From Acetobacter cerevisiae (GTDB taxonomy: Bacteria; Pseudomonadota; Alphaproteobacteria; Acetobacterales; Acetobacteraceae): DNA of 64,000 nucleotides. A model generated the notes under the pieces. That model ran no database searches. It saw only the letters and a list, made by a program, of their open reading frames with translations, and had not been told where the DNA came from. The stretch is from the NCBI RefSeq assembly GCF_001580535.1, contig NZ_LHZA01000157.1, positions 186,001 through 250,000 on the forward strand, written 5' to 3'. This document shows positions 37,337-46,646 of this stretch, piece after piece. The translations under genes were made by a program, and so were the position numbers. Each line of letters opens with the position of its first letter. Position 1 is the first letter of the stretch.

Positions 37337-38344
37337 TTAGACAGAAATGCCAGTTGTATGCATGCCCAGCTTATCCAGCAGCTTGCGATCCCGCGAAGCC
37401 TGCGGGTTTGGCGTGGTCAGCAGGCGCTCACCGTAGAAAATGGAATTTGCACCGGCAAGGAAGCACAGGGTCTGTGTTTCATCGCTCATATCTTCACGGC
37501 CAGCGGCCAGACGGACGCGGCTTTTGGGCATGCTGATACGGGCCGTCGCAATCATACGGACAAAATCCAGCGGATCGACTTCTTCAGACTCACCCAGCGG
37601 GGTGCCCTTTACGCGCACCAGCAGGTTGATCGGAACGCTTTCCGGGTGCGCGGGCAGAGAGGCGAGGGCGGCGATCAGCCCGGCGCGATCTGTCTCATTT
37701 TCACCCATGCCGACAATGCCGCCACAGCAGACATTAATGCCCGCATCCCGCACGTTGGACAGGGTATCCAGCCGGTCCTGATAGGTGCGGGTGGTGATGA
37801 TGTCGCCATAATAATCGGGCGAGGTATCCAGGTTGTGGTTGTAGTAATCCAGTCCGGCTTCACGCAGCTTGCCAGCCTGTCCGGCATCCAGCATGCCTAG
37901 TGTCACGCAGGTTTCCAGACCAAGGTCTTTGACGCCTTCAATCATGGCGCAAACGGTTTCCAGATCATGCTCCTTGGGGGAGCGCCATGCGGCACCCATG
38001 CAGAAGCGGCTGGCCCCAGCTTCCTTCGCCTTGCGGGCTTCTGTCAGCACGGCATCGACGGCCATCAGGCGCTCGGCCTTTACGCTTTTTTCGTGCAGCG
38101 CGCTCTGCGGGCAATAGGCACAATCTTCCGGGCAGCCGCCGGTTTTAATGGAGAGCAGCGTGGAAATCTGCATTTCCGTGGGGTCAAAATGCGCCCGGTG
38201 TGTTGCCTGAGCACGGAACATCAGCTCCGGAAGCGGAAGGTCCAGCAGAGCCTGAATTTCCGGCACCGTCCAGTCATGACGGACTTCCGGCAAAGGGGCT
38301 GAGGGAGAACGCGTTACAGGAGAAGAACCGTCAGGCATGCGCAA
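37337..38344 (-). CDS. bioB: Biotin synthase
   Basis: 335 residues. The radical-SAM cluster is [13 protein letters not shown] (CxxxCxxC). The [2Fe-2S] ligand region includes FCMGAAWR and ETCVTLGML, and the conserved [25 protein letters not shown] is intact. It inserts sulfur into dethiobiotin. The other biotin genes are not in the window. The start used is the ATG at 38344, giving the family's usual size. Confidence 0.96.
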   Translation of the reverse strand: MRMPDGSSPVTRSPSAPLPEVRHDWTVPEIQALLDLPLPELMFRAQATHRAHFDPTEMQISTLLSIKTGGCPEDCAYCPQSALHEKSVKAERLMAVDAVLTEARKAKEAGASRFCMGAAWRSPKEHDLETVCAMIEGVKDLGLETCVTLGMLDAGQAGKLREAGLDYYNHNLDTSPDYYGDIITTRTYQDRLDTLSNVRDAGINVCCGGIVGMGENETDRAGLIAALASLPAHPESVPINLLVRVKGTPLGESEEVDPLDFVRMIATARISMPKSRVRLAAGREDMSDETQTLCFLAGANSIFYGERLLTTPNPQASRDRKLLDKLGMHTTGISV

Positions 38345-38473
38345 AGAACCAGATTTTAAGTGGAAAGTAGGACTGAATATATCCGGTTTGCCCCGGCAAG
38401 ACCAGCCTGCAGAACGTCGGGGATGGCCCGGATTGAGATTTCATTTCGGGCCATAGGGAAAAGGAATATCCGG

Positions 38474-39514
38474 CTAGAGGGCTGCATGCAGGCTTTTAAT
38501 ATCCGCTGCCAGCGCATCGACCTGAGTAAGATCCGCATCCCACGCGAACATGAAGCGCGCGCCACCGCCAATAAAGGTGTAAAAGCGCCAGCCTTTCTCT
38601 CGCAGGCCCTCCAGCAGAGTTGCCGGGGCTTTCAGGAAGACAGCATTGGCTTCTGGGGGGAACATCAGTTCCAGCCCGTCAAGCGGGGTAATCTGTTTGG
38701 CCAGATGCGCAGCCGCAGCGTTGGCACTTATAGCATTGCGGAGCCATGCCCCGCTTTCCAGAACGCCAACCCACGGGGCGGCCAGAAAGCGCATTTTGGA
38801 CGCGAGTTGCCCGGCCTGTTTGCAGCGGTAATCGAACCCTTCCGCCAGATCGCGATCAAAAAACAGAATGGCTTCCCCAACGGCCATGCCGTTTTTTGTG
38901 CCGCCAAAACACAGCACATCTACGCCGGATTGCCATGTCATCTCCGCCGGCGAGCACCCAAGGGCAGCGCAGGCATTGGCAAAACGGGCACCGTCCATAT
39001 GCAAACGCAGGCCCAGATCACGGCAGACAGCGGAAATGGCCTGTATTTCAGCCAGCGTATAAACCTGCCCGGTTTCGGTCGGTTGGGTAATGGTAACGGC
39101 GCGGGGTTTGGGGAAGTGAATGTCCGTTCGTTCTGTTGCCAGCGTGCGGATGGCGTCAGGCGTCAGCTTGTCGCCCTCTGTGGAGGCAGGCAGCAGTTTG
39201 GAGCCGTTGGAAAAGAACTCCGGTGCGCCGCATTCATCGGTTTCCACATGCGCCAGAGCGGAGCAGATCACACTGTTATAGGACTGACACAGGGACGCCA
39301 GCGCTAGCGCATTGGCCGCTGTGCCATTGAAGGCAAAAAAGACATCACAGTCTTTTTCAAAGAGGGTGCGGAAGGCGTCCGCCGCGCGGGTGGTCCAGAT
39401 ATCCTCGCCATAGGCTGGCACGTAGCCCTGATTGGCCTCCTGCATGGCGGCAAGAGCCTCCGGGCAGATTCCGGCATAGTTATCGCTGGCAAACTGTTGG
39501 GTAATCTGTGTCAT
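38474..39514 (-). CDS. ltaE: Low-specificity L-threonine aldolase
   Basis: 346 residues of the PLP-dependent beta-eliminating lyase family. The active-site lysine region is LCFGGTKNGMAVGEAI, and the HMDGARFANA and SALAHVETDECG segments are typical. It cleaves threonine or allo-threonine to glycine and acetaldehyde. Start ATG 39514 gives the normal length. The 268 bases upstream to the SDR stop contain a folded RNA (see 39573-39690), and a hairpin without a T run lies downstream at 38423-38454. Confidence 0.92.
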   Translation of the reverse strand: MTQITQQFASDNYAGICPEALAAMQEANQGYVPAYGEDIWTTRAADAFRTLFEKDCDVFFAFNGTAANALALASLCQSYNSVICSALAHVETDECGAPEFFSNGSKLLPASTEGDKLTPDAIRTLATERTDIHFPKPRAVTITQPTETGQVYTLAEIQAISAVCRDLGLRLHMDGARFANACAALGCSPAEMTWQSGVDVLCFGGTKNGMAVGEAILFFDRDLAEGFDYRCKQAGQLASKMRFLAAPWVGVLESGAWLRNAISANAAAAHLAKQITPLDGLELMFPPEANAVFLKAPATLLEGLREKGWRFYTFIGGGARFMFAWDADLTQVDALAADIKSLHAAL

Positions 39515-39572
39515 GTTTGATCTCTTCAAAACGGTACGAGATCAAAAGACAAAGCGACGACGCGCGTGGCAT

Positions 39573-39690
39573 GGGTCCGTTATTGCCGGTCTTCTGGCCA
39601 CATCCCTTCACTGCAACGCAGGGAAGGCACCACCTTGCACGGACGCAGGTTGGTGTCAGGCGTCGGCCTGACTCTTGATGCTTCTGACCC
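39573..39690 (-). promoter_or_regulatory. Riboswitch-like folded leader of the threonine aldolase gene
   Basis: On the minus strand the leader ends 58 bases before the ltaE start. It contains closing helices GGGTC/GACCC (39686-39690 with 39573-39577) and GCATC/GATGT (39677-39681 with 39600-39604). These enclose three hairpins: GTCAGGC/GCCTGAC (39655-39672), CACCAACCT/AGGTGGTG (39628-39655) and CCTTC-CTGC/GCAG-GAAGG (39605-39627). The loop of the second holds GTCCGT, able to pair with ACGGAC near the 3' end (39575-39580). The strand GGCCAGAAGACCGGCA (39584-39599) resembles the 3' core strand of cobalamin riboswitches, but the rest of that consensus is not recognised. Confidence 0.45.
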
Positions 39691-39782
39691 TACTCATAAA
39701 TATTCGATGAAAAAACACAACAATTTGTTGGAAAGGCGTGGGGGAAGGAGCGGTACGTGCGCTCCTTCCCAAAAAGGCCGGG

Positions 39783-40556
39783 TTATTTAGTGGTGTAACC
39801 GCCATTGACCAGAATGGTCTGGCCCGTCATCCACCAGCCTTCCGAGACCAGAAAACGGACGAACGGTGCAATATCTTCAATGTCCGTCAGCCCCGTTTTG
39901 CTGAAGGCAGACAGGGCGGCGGCGGTTTTATGATACGCTACGGCCTCCGGTGCTTCCTGACCGTAAAAGAACGGCGTGTCCATCGGTCCCGGACCAATGG
40001 CGTTCACCGAAATGCCGCGTGCGCCAAACTCCTTGGAGGCTGCCCGCGTGAAATGTTCAACCGGAGCCTTGGCACCTGCGTAGGTGGAATAGAATGGGGT
40101 GTAAGCCCCCAGCAGGGACGTGACGAGGGTCAGTAGTTTGCCGTTGTCATTCAGGTGCAGTCCGGCTTCCTTAATGAAGAAATAGGCCGCCTTGGAATTG
40201 ATGGCGAACATCTCGTCAAACTCGGCTTCCGAGGTTTCCACAATCGGCTTTTTCAGCACTTTGCCGACGGTATTGATGGCAATATCGGGCTTACCGATGG
40301 CGGCAATGGTGTCCGCAAACAGTTTGCTGTTAGCGGCTGCGGTCGTCAGGTCTGCCTGCAGGGCAACGGCCTGCACACCGGCGGCTTTCAGGTCGGCCAG
40401 AGTTTTTTCGGCCTCGGGTCGGCTCGCGTCACTATTATAGTGAATGGCAATGGCTTTGACGCCATGCGCAGCGAGATCGCGGGCAATCAAGCCGCCAAGG
40501 TTCTTGGCGCCGCCCGTAATCAGAGCGGTTTTTCCTTTGAGACTGTGGTCTGCCAT
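39783..40556 (-). CDS. SDR family oxidoreductase
   Basis: 257 residues of a classical short-chain dehydrogenase. Cofactor motif TALITGGAKNLGGLIARDLA, the NTVG segment in place of NNAG, and the catalytic YSTYAGAKAPVEHFTRA (Tyr-x3-Lys) are visible, with GPGPMDTPFFYG after. An Arg/Ser near HYNSDASRPEAE suggests NADP(H). The substrate is unknown. It is divergent from a LysR regulator that probably controls it, with two palindromes in the shared promoter. Confidence 0.88.
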   Translation of the reverse strand: MADHSLKGKTALITGGAKNLGGLIARDLAAHGVKAIAIHYNSDASRPEAEKTLADLKAAGVQAVALQADLTTAAANSKLFADTIAAIGKPDIAINTVGKVLKKPIVETSEAEFDEMFAINSKAAYFFIKEAGLHLNDNGKLLTLVTSLLGAYTPFYSTYAGAKAPVEHFTRAASKEFGARGISVNAIGPGPMDTPFFYGQEAPEAVAYHKTAAALSAFSKTGLTDIEDIAPFVRFLVSEGWWMTGQTILVNGGYTTK

Positions 40557-40643
40557 ATCCGGTTGTCCTTTCGTTGAAAGACACCGCAGGATGCGGACTT
40601 TCATGAGGGAAACAGTATCATCTCGTTTTCATCAATAAATAGG

Positions 40644-40674
40644 TGTCTTTAGACAACACTTGTCGTATGATACG
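40644..40674. promoter_or_regulatory. Paired palindromes in the SDR/LysR divergent promoter
   Basis: Two short dyads lie in the 147 bases between the divergent starts: TGTCTTTAGACA (40644-40655) and CGTATGATACG (40664-40674, imperfectly extended by flanking TTGT/ACAA). Both are candidates for binding sites of the adjacent LysR protein. No experimental support. Confidence 0.5.
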
Positions 40675-40703
40675 AACAATGGGGCGTGCTACCCGAGGGT
40701 GTT

Positions 40704-41627
40704 GTGGACCGGATTGATCTTTTTCGTATTTTCCTGCGCGTTGTGGATTCTGGCAGTTTTTCAAGGGCTGCGGATACTCTCAACATGCCCCGGTCTTCCG
40801 TTTCGACCGCTATTCAGGCGCTGGAAAGCCGGGTAGGGGCGCGCCTGCTGTCCCGCACAACGCGCACAGTTTCCACCACGGCGGATGGTCGGGCTTTTTA
40901 CGATGTCTGCCTCCGGCTGGTGGCGGATGTGGAAGAGGCGGAAGGTCTGTTCCGGCGGGATAAAGCGACACCGCGCGGCGTTTTGCGCGTGGATATGCCG
41001 GGGCGGATCGGCCGGTTGATCGTGGCCCCGGCCTTACCGGAATTTCTGGAGCGCTATCCTGAGATTGATATTGAACTGGGGGTAACGGACAGGCCTGTCA
41101 ATCTGGTGGAAGATGGGATTGATTGCGTGCTGCGCATCGGGCCTTTGCAGGATTCCGGGCTGATTGCCCGCAAGGTGGGCGAACTGGCGTTGATTAACGT
41201 TGCAAGCCCTGTCTACCTCGCTCGTTACGGCATGCCCGGCACTCCCCAGGATCTGCCGAATCATCTTGCTATCGGCTATGCGTCTGCCTTCAGTGGGCGC
41301 GTAGAAGAATGGGAGTGGCAGGAAGGCGGGCAGCTACACACCTGTGCCATGGCTAGCCGTGTGACCGTCAACAGTGCGGAAGCCCTGATAGCCTGCTGTC
41401 TGGCCGGATTAGGACTGATTCAGGTGCCAGCCTATGATGTGCAGCACCACTTGAAGACAGGGGAGTTGGTGGAAGTCCTGCCTGCGTGGCGGGGAGAGCC
41501 TATGCCGATGACGTTACTCTACCAGCACCGTCGACATTTTTCTCATCGCTTGCAGGTCTTTGCGGACTGGCTGTGCGCGTTGCTGGAGCCATGTCTGCAT
41601 GATGCAGGTGAGGGGCGATCTGCGTGA
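40704..41627 (+). CDS. LysR family transcriptional regulator
   Basis: 307 residues. The N-terminal winged helix (IDLFRIFLRVVDSGSFSRAA, then MPRSSVSTAIQALESRVGARLL) is followed by a LysR substrate-binding domain whose opening RGVLRVDMPGRIGRLIVAPALPEF is typical of the CrgA/AaeR-like group. The start is GTG 40704 with GAGGG five bases upstream. Gene divergence from the SDR suggests it regulates that gene and itself. The inducer is unknown. Confidence 0.9.
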   Translation: MDRIDLFRIFLRVVDSGSFSRAADTLNMPRSSVSTAIQALESRVGARLLSRTTRTVSTTADGRAFYDVCLRLVADVEEAEGLFRRDKATPRGVLRVDMPGRIGRLIVAPALPEFLERYPEIDIELGVTDRPVNLVEDGIDCVLRIGPLQDSGLIARKVGELALINVASPVYLARYGMPGTPQDLPNHLAIGYASAFSGRVEEWEWQEGGQLHTCAMASRVTVNSAEALIACCLAGLGLIQVPAYDVQHHLKTGELVEVLPAWRGEPMPMTLLYQHRRHFSHRLQVFADWLCALLEPCLHDAGEGRSA

Positions 41628-41726
41628 AAAACGTGGAAAAGGTGCGCAGAGGGCTGTGCAGGGCGTGACAAATCCCGACCCATACGAGAGACTGTCTTTC
41701 AGATAATCAAAACAGGACGCACTGCC

Positions 41727-42008
41727 ATGACCCTTACGTTTTCTCGTCTGACCCGAGCCGCACTGGCGGTTTGTGCCGCAGGGATGCTGGCAGGGTGTGA
41801 GCATAATACGCAAGACCAGAGCCGCAACAGCGTTCGGCCGCTCCGTATTCCCAATCCGGCAGCGCTTTATTGTACCAAAAAAGGTGGCACGCTGAGCATG
41901 CAGCAGGACGCGACCAAAGGACAGGTTGGCTACTGCCATCTGCCGGACGGCACAGTGATGGACGAATGGGAACTGTTCCGCCGGGATAATCCCAAGCCGA
42001 CAAAATAA
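41727..42008 (+). CDS. DUF333 family lipoprotein
   Basis: 93 residues. The signal peptide ends in a lipobox, AGMLAGC (Cys 25), so an outer-membrane or periplasmic lipoprotein. The DUF333 motif is NPAALYCTKKGGTLSMQQ, followed by GYCHLPDGTVMDEWELFR. The function is unknown; the family is annotated as putative hemolysin without good evidence. It stands alone between the LysR gene and a long gap. Confidence 0.85.
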   Translation: MTLTFSRLTRAALAVCAAGMLAGCEHNTQDQSRNSVRPLRIPNPAALYCTKKGGTLSMQQDATKGQVGYCHLPDGTVMDEWELFRRDNPKPTK

Positions 42009-42567
42009 CAGCGGATCGCAGAGAACGTCCGCCAGGTCTGATCGGTCTGCTACGGCAGGACTGGTTGTCTGGCGGGTGTTGATTCTGTGATTTATTGAGA
42101 AATTAAGGGTAGGGCACGTATCAGGGCTTTTGCTTTGAATGGTTTCTTAGCGTGGAGCTGTTTCTGGAGATCCGTTCAGTGCACTAAGCCTGAGAGACAT
42201 TCGACAGATCCGCTTAACAAAGGCGCATGAGAAAGCGTGGTTTTGCGAGTGTCGGTAGTTCAGGCGTGTCCTGAGGCGCTACGACCTCATTAGAAACACT
42301 CGCTGTGCGCAGGCCAAGTGATGATGAACAACCGGTCCTGTGCTACGTCTGGTGCGCCGATCCAACAGGATCATCGGAGCTGATCAGACTGAGAACCGTG
42401 GGACCTTCAGCTTCTAATTACTGGCGTGGAGCACATGCATCACCATACAGAAAGCCCACAGCAGATCATGACAGTTGAGGGGAATGGATCTGGCGGGATT
42501 TTTGATGCCTGACCCGCCAGGACATAAATCGCATAAGGTATATTATGCCAACTAAATGATATCCGAG

Positions 42568-42611
42568 GGCGGATGTGGTGGCGGGTTATGGCGGATGTGG
42601 TGGCGGGTTAT
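42568..42611. repeat. Exact 22-bp tandem duplication
   Basis: GGCGGATGTGGTGGCGGGTTAT occurs twice head to tail (42568-42589 and 42590-42611), inside the non-coding gap. Each copy contains a GGTGGCGGG core. Confidence 0.9.
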
Positions 42612-43090
42612 GCCGGATCTGTCGACCGCCACACAACGGGATTGCTGGGCCTGCCGGCTTCTTTAGATGTTTGAGGAGCTCTGCAGACCGGCTGCACGGA
42701 AATTATCCTAATGCATTGTTTTGGAATAATTTTTCTGGAGCAAAGCGATTTCAGATGCATGTGAGGCGCGTATAAAGCGTCAGAGAGTGCTCTGAAGCGT
42801 TTTCCGCGATGAATAGTCTCGGTGACGTTGTTTGGCTCTGTGAGCCTCTTTGACGGGACTCTCCTACTCGCCGTCGTGCGTGCGTCTCTTCCGCCTTCTG
42901 CATGAACGCGCAGTTCCGTACCATCCCAGGAGACAACGCTGGCTCCGACATTCGATCCGCTTGTTTTTTCAGTGACTTATGCCGATCAGATTGTTTCAAA
43001 AATGACAAATAACATTTCGGCAAAAGACATAGCGTGCTTTTCAGGCTAGAAAACATCATCTGTGTATGTGGAATACCTTACCTGCAAAAT

Positions 43091-43105
43091 ACGAAATTCT
43101 TTCGT
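43091..43105. promoter_or_regulatory. Perfect palindrome upstream of cysH
   Basis: ACGAAA-TTC-TTTCGT, a perfect dyad 83 bases before the cysH start. A loosely similar CACGA-AATG-TCGTG lies before the cysI operon (49527-49540), suggesting possible control by one sulfur regulator. Confidence 0.5.
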
Positions 43106-43187
43106 GGAGAATGGGCTTGAAGCGGCATCTATTTACGTGCAATATCCTGTAAATACTATTTCACGTAGTTGTTATTGGAATTCCCGA

Positions 43188-43874
43188 ATGTCTGTTGCCC
43201 GGTCAGTTCTGACAGTCTTGCGCTCCCAGGCCCAGGATCCTGTCAGACTTCTCAGCACAGCATCTGCTCAGCTTGGCAAAAAGGTGGGCGTGCTGTCCTC
43301 CTTTGGCGCGGAATCAGCCCTTTTGCTGGCTTTTGTGGCGGAAGTAGATCCGGATATGCCTGTGCTGTTTCTGGAAACGGGTAAGCATTTTCCAGAAACT
43401 CTGGCTTATCGGGCGGAACTGGCCCGCTTTCTTGGTCTGAAAAACGTGATTGATGTTCGGCCCGCACAGGCCGAGGTGCAGGAACGTGACCCAACCGGCG
43501 AACTCTGGGCGTTTGACCCGGATGCCTGCTGCCGTCTGCGGAAAGTTGAACCGCTGGATCTGGCAACGTTGCCTTATGAGGCACTCATAACCGGTCGCAA
43601 GCGCTCTCAGGCTTCCACCCGTGCCGCTCTGCCAGTGGTGGAAGAAAAGGAGGATGGCGCAATCCGCCTGAACCCGCTGGCGCTCTGGGAGGCTGAAGAC
43701 ATTACGCGGGAAATGGCCCGCCGCGGCCTGCCCCCGCATCCACTGGTGGCGGAAGGCTACCTCTCTATCGGCTGTGCACCCTGCACGCGCCCTGTTGGTC
43801 AGACTGCAGACCCGCGCGCCGGGCGCTGGGCCGGACTGGCTAAGACAGAGTGCGGCATTCACACGGCTTCCTGA
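43188..43874 (+). CDS. cysH: Adenylyl-sulfate reductase, [4Fe-4S] type (CysH family)
   Basis: 228 residues. Substrate-binding LSSFGAESALLLAF replaces a P-loop, and the iron-sulfur ligands Cys114-Cys115 (DACCRLRKVEPL) and Cys196/Cys199 (GCAPCTRP) are present; the catalytic Cys222 is in KTECGIH. The paired CC...CxxC cluster marks the APS-reducing rather than the PAPS-reducing type. It reduces APS to sulfite with thioredoxin. The start is ATG 43188; an in-frame start at 43062 would add 42 residues without family similarity. The gene is followed by cysD. Confidence 0.92.
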   Translation: MSVARSVLTVLRSQAQDPVRLLSTASAQLGKKVGVLSSFGAESALLLAFVAEVDPDMPVLFLETGKHFPETLAYRAELARFLGLKNVIDVRPAQAEVQERDPTGELWAFDPDACCRLRKVEPLDLATLPYEALITGRKRSQASTRAALPVVEEKEDGAIRLNPLALWEAEDITREMARRGLPPHPLVAEGYLSIGCAPCTRPVGQTADPRAGRWAGLAKTECGIHTAS

Positions 43875-43924
43875 ACGTTCAGGACACCTTAATCTCTCTT
43901 CTCAAAACAGGTTTGACCAGACAA

Positions 43925-44719
43925 ATGGACCATCTTGATCAGCTCGAGGCACAGAGTGTCTTCATCCTTCGGGAAGCCTATCGCAAGCTTAAGCCTCTCG
44001 CCATGTTGTGGTCTTTGGGTAAAGATTCCAACGTCATGGTCTGGCTGGCCAAAAAGGCTTTTCTGGGCCGCGTGCCCTTCCCCGTCATGCATGTAGATAC
44101 CGGCAAAAAATTCCCGGAAATGTATAAATTCCGGGATGAATATGCCAAAAAGTGGGATCTGGACCTGCTGCTGGGCACCTGTCCGCCGGTTGAAGAGATG
44201 GACCCGTCCCTGCCGCCAGCCGCTCGTTCCGCTGCGCGCAAGACGGCTGGTCTGGCCGCGATGATTGAAAAGCATAAGCTGCAGGGCGTGATTGCCGGCA
44301 TCCGTCGTGATGAGCAGGGTACACGCGCCAAGGAACGCGTTTTCAGCCCGCGTGGTGCCAGCCACAAGTGGGATATCCGCAACCAGCCGCCAGAATTCTG
44401 GGACCAGTATGCCACCCCGCATGAGGAAGGCATGCACATCCGTGTGCATCCTCTGCTGTCATGGCGGGAGATTGATATCTGGCGCTACATCGAGCGCGAA
44501 GGTATCCCGCTGGTGGATCTGTATTTTGCCAAAAACGGCAAGCGGTATCGCTCTCTGGGCGATCAGGACATTACCAACCCTGTTGAAAGCAATGCCAGCA
44601 CGCTGGCTGAGGTTATTGCTGAGCTGGAAACCACCCGTACGTCCGAACGGTCTGGCCGGGCCATGGATCATGAATCCGAAGATGCCTTCGAGCGGCTGCG
44701 CGTCGCCGGTTATCTCTGA
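43925..44719 (+). CDS. cysD: Sulfate adenylyltransferase subunit 2
   Basis: 264 residues. The adenylylation PP-loop is MLWSLGKDSNVMVWLAKKA, with RRDEQGTRAKERVFSPRG and HPLLSWREIDIWRYIEREGIP further on. With CysN it makes APS from sulfate and ATP. The start is taken at 43925; a frame overlapping cysH exists but lacks similarity. The C-terminal part ends ESEDAFERLRVAGYL, before cysNC. Confidence 0.94.
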   Translation: MDHLDQLEAQSVFILREAYRKLKPLAMLWSLGKDSNVMVWLAKKAFLGRVPFPVMHVDTGKKFPEMYKFRDEYAKKWDLDLLLGTCPPVEEMDPSLPPAARSAARKTAGLAAMIEKHKLQGVIAGIRRDEQGTRAKERVFSPRGASHKWDIRNQPPEFWDQYATPHEEGMHIRVHPLLSWREIDIWRYIEREGIPLVDLYFAKNGKRYRSLGDQDITNPVESNASTLAEVIAELETTRTSERSGRAMDHESEDAFERLRVAGYL

Positions 44720-44743
44720 GCCTTAGCGGACTGGAATAGAATT

Positions 44744-46636
44744 ATGACGAATACGCTTTCCCCCTCTGTGGCTCAGTCTCAGGAGCCCGCGACGCCGATC
44801 GTTATCGTCGGTCACGTTGACCACGGTAAATCCACCCTGATTGGCCGCCTGCTGCATGACACGGATAATCTGCAGGACGGTAAGGTCGCCCAGATTATTG
44901 CCTCGTCCAAAAAGCGCGGACTGAAGGTTGAGTGGAGCTTCCTGCTCGACTCCCTTCAGATCGAGCGCGATCAGGGTGTGACGGTTGATTCCACCCGCAT
45001 CCCCTTCCTGCTGAATAAGCGGGAATTTGTGATTGTGGATGCGCCGGGTCATCGCCAGTTCCTGCGTAACATGATCACCGGCGCTGCGGATGCGGAAGCT
45101 GCTGTGCTGGTGGTGGATGCGGCTGAAGGTGCTCGGGAACAGACCCGTCGTCACGCCATGCTGCTGCACCTTATCGGCATCCGGCATGTGATTGTTCTGT
45201 TGAACAAGGTCGATCTGCTGGACTTCGATCAGGCCAAGATTGAAGCCGCAGAAAAATCCGTCTCCGAACTCCTCACAAAGCTGGATCTGGAAGCCGCTCT
45301 CTTTATTCCGGCCTCTGCGCGTGATGGTGATAACATTGCCAGCCGTTCCGACCGGATGCCCTGGTATAGCGGCCCGACCCTGACGGAAGCTCTGGCACAG
45401 GTCCCCTCGCCTGCGTCTCGCGCGGAACTGCCGCTGCGCCTGCCGGTGCAGGATGTCTACCGCTTTGACGACAAACGGTATGTGGCAGGTCGCATTGAGC
45501 GTGGCCGGGTGCGCGTAGGCGATACAGTGATTATCGGCACGCAGAAAACCCCTGCGAAGATTTCTTCCATCGCAAGCTGGCACACTGCGCCGCAGATTTC
45601 TGCTGCTGCGGGTCAGTCCGTCGCTGTTACGCTGGAGCCGGATGTGATCCCGGACCGTGGGGATCTGCTCCACAAATCAGAAACTCCGCCGGTTGCGGCC
45701 TCCCGCATCCGTACGCGCCTGTTCTGGCTGCGTCAGGAGCCACTGCGTGTGGGGGAAAGCTTCCACCTGCGTCTGGCGACAGCGGAACATGCCGTGACGG
45801 TGACGTCCATTGATTCCGTCGTGAATCTGGACGACCTGCAGAAATATGCGGGCGAGGAAGTCCCGGCAGAAGGCTTTGCAGAAATCACGCTTTCTGCTGC
45901 AGAAACCATCCTGTTTGACCCCTTCGTGCCGGGCACGGCAGACGGGCGCGGCGTTCTGGTGGACCGTCAGCAGCGTATTGTGGGTGGTGCGCCGCTTCTG
46001 GGGCCTGCTGCTATCGCTGATGGTGAAAAGGTTATTCACCCCACAGGAAGCACCGTCACGACGCAGGACCGTACGCGGGCCAAGGGGCATCGTGGCGGCG
46101 TGTTCTGGCTGACGGGCCTTTCCGGCTCTGGCAAAAGCACTCTGGCACGGGCAACGGAAGCAGCCCTTTTTGCTGATGGTGTGGACGTTACCGTTCTGGA
46201 CGGCGACACTCTGCGTGCCGGCCTGTGCAAGGATCTGGGCTTCTCTGAAGCTGACCGGACTGAAAATGTCCGTAGGGCAGCGGAAGTTGCCCGAATTCTG
46301 CGCGATGCCGGTCAGGTTGTGCTGGTCGCACTGATCTCCCCCCTGCTCTCTGACCGCGCTTTGGCTCGTCAGATTCTCGGGGAAGAGTTTGCTGAAGTCT
46401 TTGTGGATGCAGACCTTGCAACCTGTGAGCAGCGTGACCCCAAAGGGCTGTATGCTGCGGCACGGTCTGGCAAGATCAGCGGCTTTACGGGCATTGATGC
46501 GCCTTACGGAGCACCGGTCAGCCCTGCCCTGCACCTGAAAACCAGCGCAGGAAGTGTTGAATCCGAAACGAAAACACTTGCATCCTTCATCAAAGACACC
46601 GTCAGATTGTCAGGTGCGCTGAAAGCCCGCTCTTAA
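44744..46636 (+). CDS. cysNC: Bifunctional sulfate adenylyltransferase subunit 1 / adenylylsulfate kinase
   Basis: 630 residues with two enzymes. Residues 1-440 form the CysN GTPase: G1 [20 protein letters not shown]3 [10 protein letters not shown]4 LNKVDLLD, and EF-Tu-like barrels. From about residue 445 comes APS kinase with a P-loop [17 protein letters not shown], the [16 protein letters not shown] and [16 protein letters not shown] motifs intact. CysN uses GTP to drive APS formation; the kinase part makes PAPS. The fusion is common in alphaproteobacteria. It lies in cysH-cysD-cysNC. Confidence 0.96.
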   Translation: MTNTLSPSVAQSQEPATPIVIVGHVDHGKSTLIGRLLHDTDNLQDGKVAQIIASSKKRGLKVEWSFLLDSLQIERDQGVTVDSTRIPFLLNKREFVIVDAPGHRQFLRNMITGAADAEAAVLVVDAAEGAREQTRRHAMLLHLIGIRHVIVLLNKVDLLDFDQAKIEAAEKSVSELLTKLDLEAALFIPASARDGDNIASRSDRMPWYSGPTLTEALAQVPSPASRAELPLRLPVQDVYRFDDKRYVAGRIERGRVRVGDTVIIGTQKTPAKISSIASWHTAPQISAAAGQSVAVTLEPDVIPDRGDLLHKSETPPVAASRIRTRLFWLRQEPLRVGESFHLRLATAEHAVTVTSIDSVVNLDDLQKYAGEEVPAEGFAEITLSAAETILFDPFVPGTADGRGVLVDRQQRIVGGAPLLGPAAIADGEKVIHPTGSTVTTQDRTRAKGHRGGVFWLTGLSGSGKSTLARATEAALFADGVDVTVLDGDTLRAGLCKDLGFSEADRTENVRRAAEVARILRDAGQVVLVALISPLLSDRALARQILGEEFAEVFVDADLATCEQRDPKGLYAAARSGKISGFTGIDAPYGAPVSPALHLKTSAGSVESETKTLASFIKDTVRLSGALKARS

Positions 46637-46646
46637 TCAGGGCGAA

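Larger units (their letters stand above)
42009..43187. other. 1.2-kb gap without a convincing gene
   Basis: Base composition looks more AT-rich and codon structure is poor in all frames. A stemmed dyad, CTGGCGGG/CCCGCCAG (42490-42520), is visible, and so is an exact 22-bp tandem repeat (42568-42611). One open frame at 42305-42478 (57 codons, GTG start, no ribosome site; contains PVLCYVWCADPTGSSELI) could be a fragment of a lost gene, but I cannot name it. A minus-strand frame at 42751-43059 is also unrecognisable. The last 100 bases are the cysH promoter region. Confidence 0.6.

Noticed and set aside
39573-39690. Firm call of a cobalamin riboswitch at the ltaE leader
   Set aside because: Only the 3' core strand and the loop-tail pairing resemble it; the conserved GGTG and CCCGCAACTG regions are missing on both strands, so only a generic leader is reported.
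42569-42611. CRISPR-like repeat
   Set aside because: Only two copies directly adjoining with no spacer.
42751-43059. Minus-strand frame of 102 codons before cysH
   Set aside because: No start signal or recognisable domain; the composition is unlike neighbouring genes.
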